A stretch of 64,000 nucleotides of DNA from Paraburkholderia flava (lineage in GTDB: Bacteria > Pseudomonadota > Gammaproteobacteria > Burkholderiales > Burkholderiaceae), in NCBI RefSeq assembly GCF_004359985.1, contig NZ_SMRO01000003.1:113522-177521 (forward strand). The letters run 5' to 3'. Shown piece after piece: positions 63,971 to 64,000 of this stretch. The notes below the pieces were generated by a model that saw only the letters and a program-made list of their open reading frames with translations, was not told the origin of the DNA and searched no databases. Each line of letters begins with the position of its first letter. Position 1 is the stretch's first letter. Both the position numbers and the translations under genes were made by a program.

Positions 63971-64000
63971 AAAAAAGGCGGGGTGGCTTCTTTCGAAGCC
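63971..64000 (+). terminator. Terminator cut by the window edge
   Basis: AAAAAAGGCGGGGT followed by GGCTTC-TTTC-GAAGCC, whose last base is the end of the window. The inner 6-bp stem is complete; the A-run and GGCGGGGT suggest a longer stem that would close with ACCCCGCC and T beyond the edge. Confidence 0.6.

Overview
The window (about 64 kb, high GC) carries almost a complete flagellar and chemotaxis gene set. Its protein sequences and gene order are those of a beta-proteobacterium of the Burkholderia/Paraburkholderia group: the FlhDC master regulator, motAB-che operon and flhBAF-flhG-fliA block are arranged as in those genera. No rRNA, tRNA, CRISPR array or insertion sequence was seen.

Layout. 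(1) 0.3-3.5 kb: an AidB-like acyl-CoA dehydrogenase and a coniferyl-type aldehyde dehydrogenase, both on the plus strand and not flagellar. (2) 3.5-6.9 kb, minus: fliE, then fliS-fliT-a second FliK-like protein-a stand-alone FlhB C-terminal domain. (3) 7.2-14.2 kb, plus: fliFGHIJK. (4) 14.2-15.07 kb: an 880-bp gap filled by a large inverted repeat. (5) 15.1-19.5 kb, plus: fliLMNOPQR. (6) 19.6-31.7 kb, minus: flgBCDEFGHIJ, ycgR, flgKL. (7) 32.0-34.4 kb, plus: flgA, flgM, flgN. (8) 34.65-35.24 kb: a hicAB toxin-antitoxin pair. (9) 35.3-42.1 kb, minus: flhB-flhA, flhF-flhG-fliA. (10) 42.3-44.1 kb, minus: an uncharacterised exported pair (DUF2844 and DUF3443 families by recall). The second protein reads like a two-lobed pepsin-type aspartic protease. 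(11) 44.3-55.6 kb, minus: motAB, cheY1, cheA, cheW, an MCP, cheR, cheD, cheB, cheY, cheZ. (12) 55.8-56.8 kb, minus: flhDC. (13) 57.4-64 kb: GT4 glycosyltransferase, hns, aqpZ, a small exported protein, a Cof-type HAD phosphatase, a BadF-type sugar kinase, tag (3-methyladenine glycosylase I) and a hypothetical gene.

Regulation can be partly read from the DNA. Sigma-28 type promoters (TAAAGTTT / GCCGATAA elements, 11-12 bp apart) precede fliS, flgK, ycgR, flgM and motA, so these are late genes. A different motif (GGGGAA, about 10-11 bp, then TTCG) recurs between fliE/fliF and flgB/flgA and before fliL, flhB and flhF. It is a candidate FlhDC box for the middle genes. fliC and fliD are not in the window.

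The most interesting items are the predicted pepsin-like lipoprotein with its exported partner, the shared class II promoter motif, the paired FlhB-domain and FliK-like paralogues, the inverted repeat between fliK and fliL, the degenerate P-loop of FlhG, the repeat-bearing extensions of FlgA and CheD, and the hicAB pair inside the flagellar regulon. Function calls rest on reading motifs; no database search was run.
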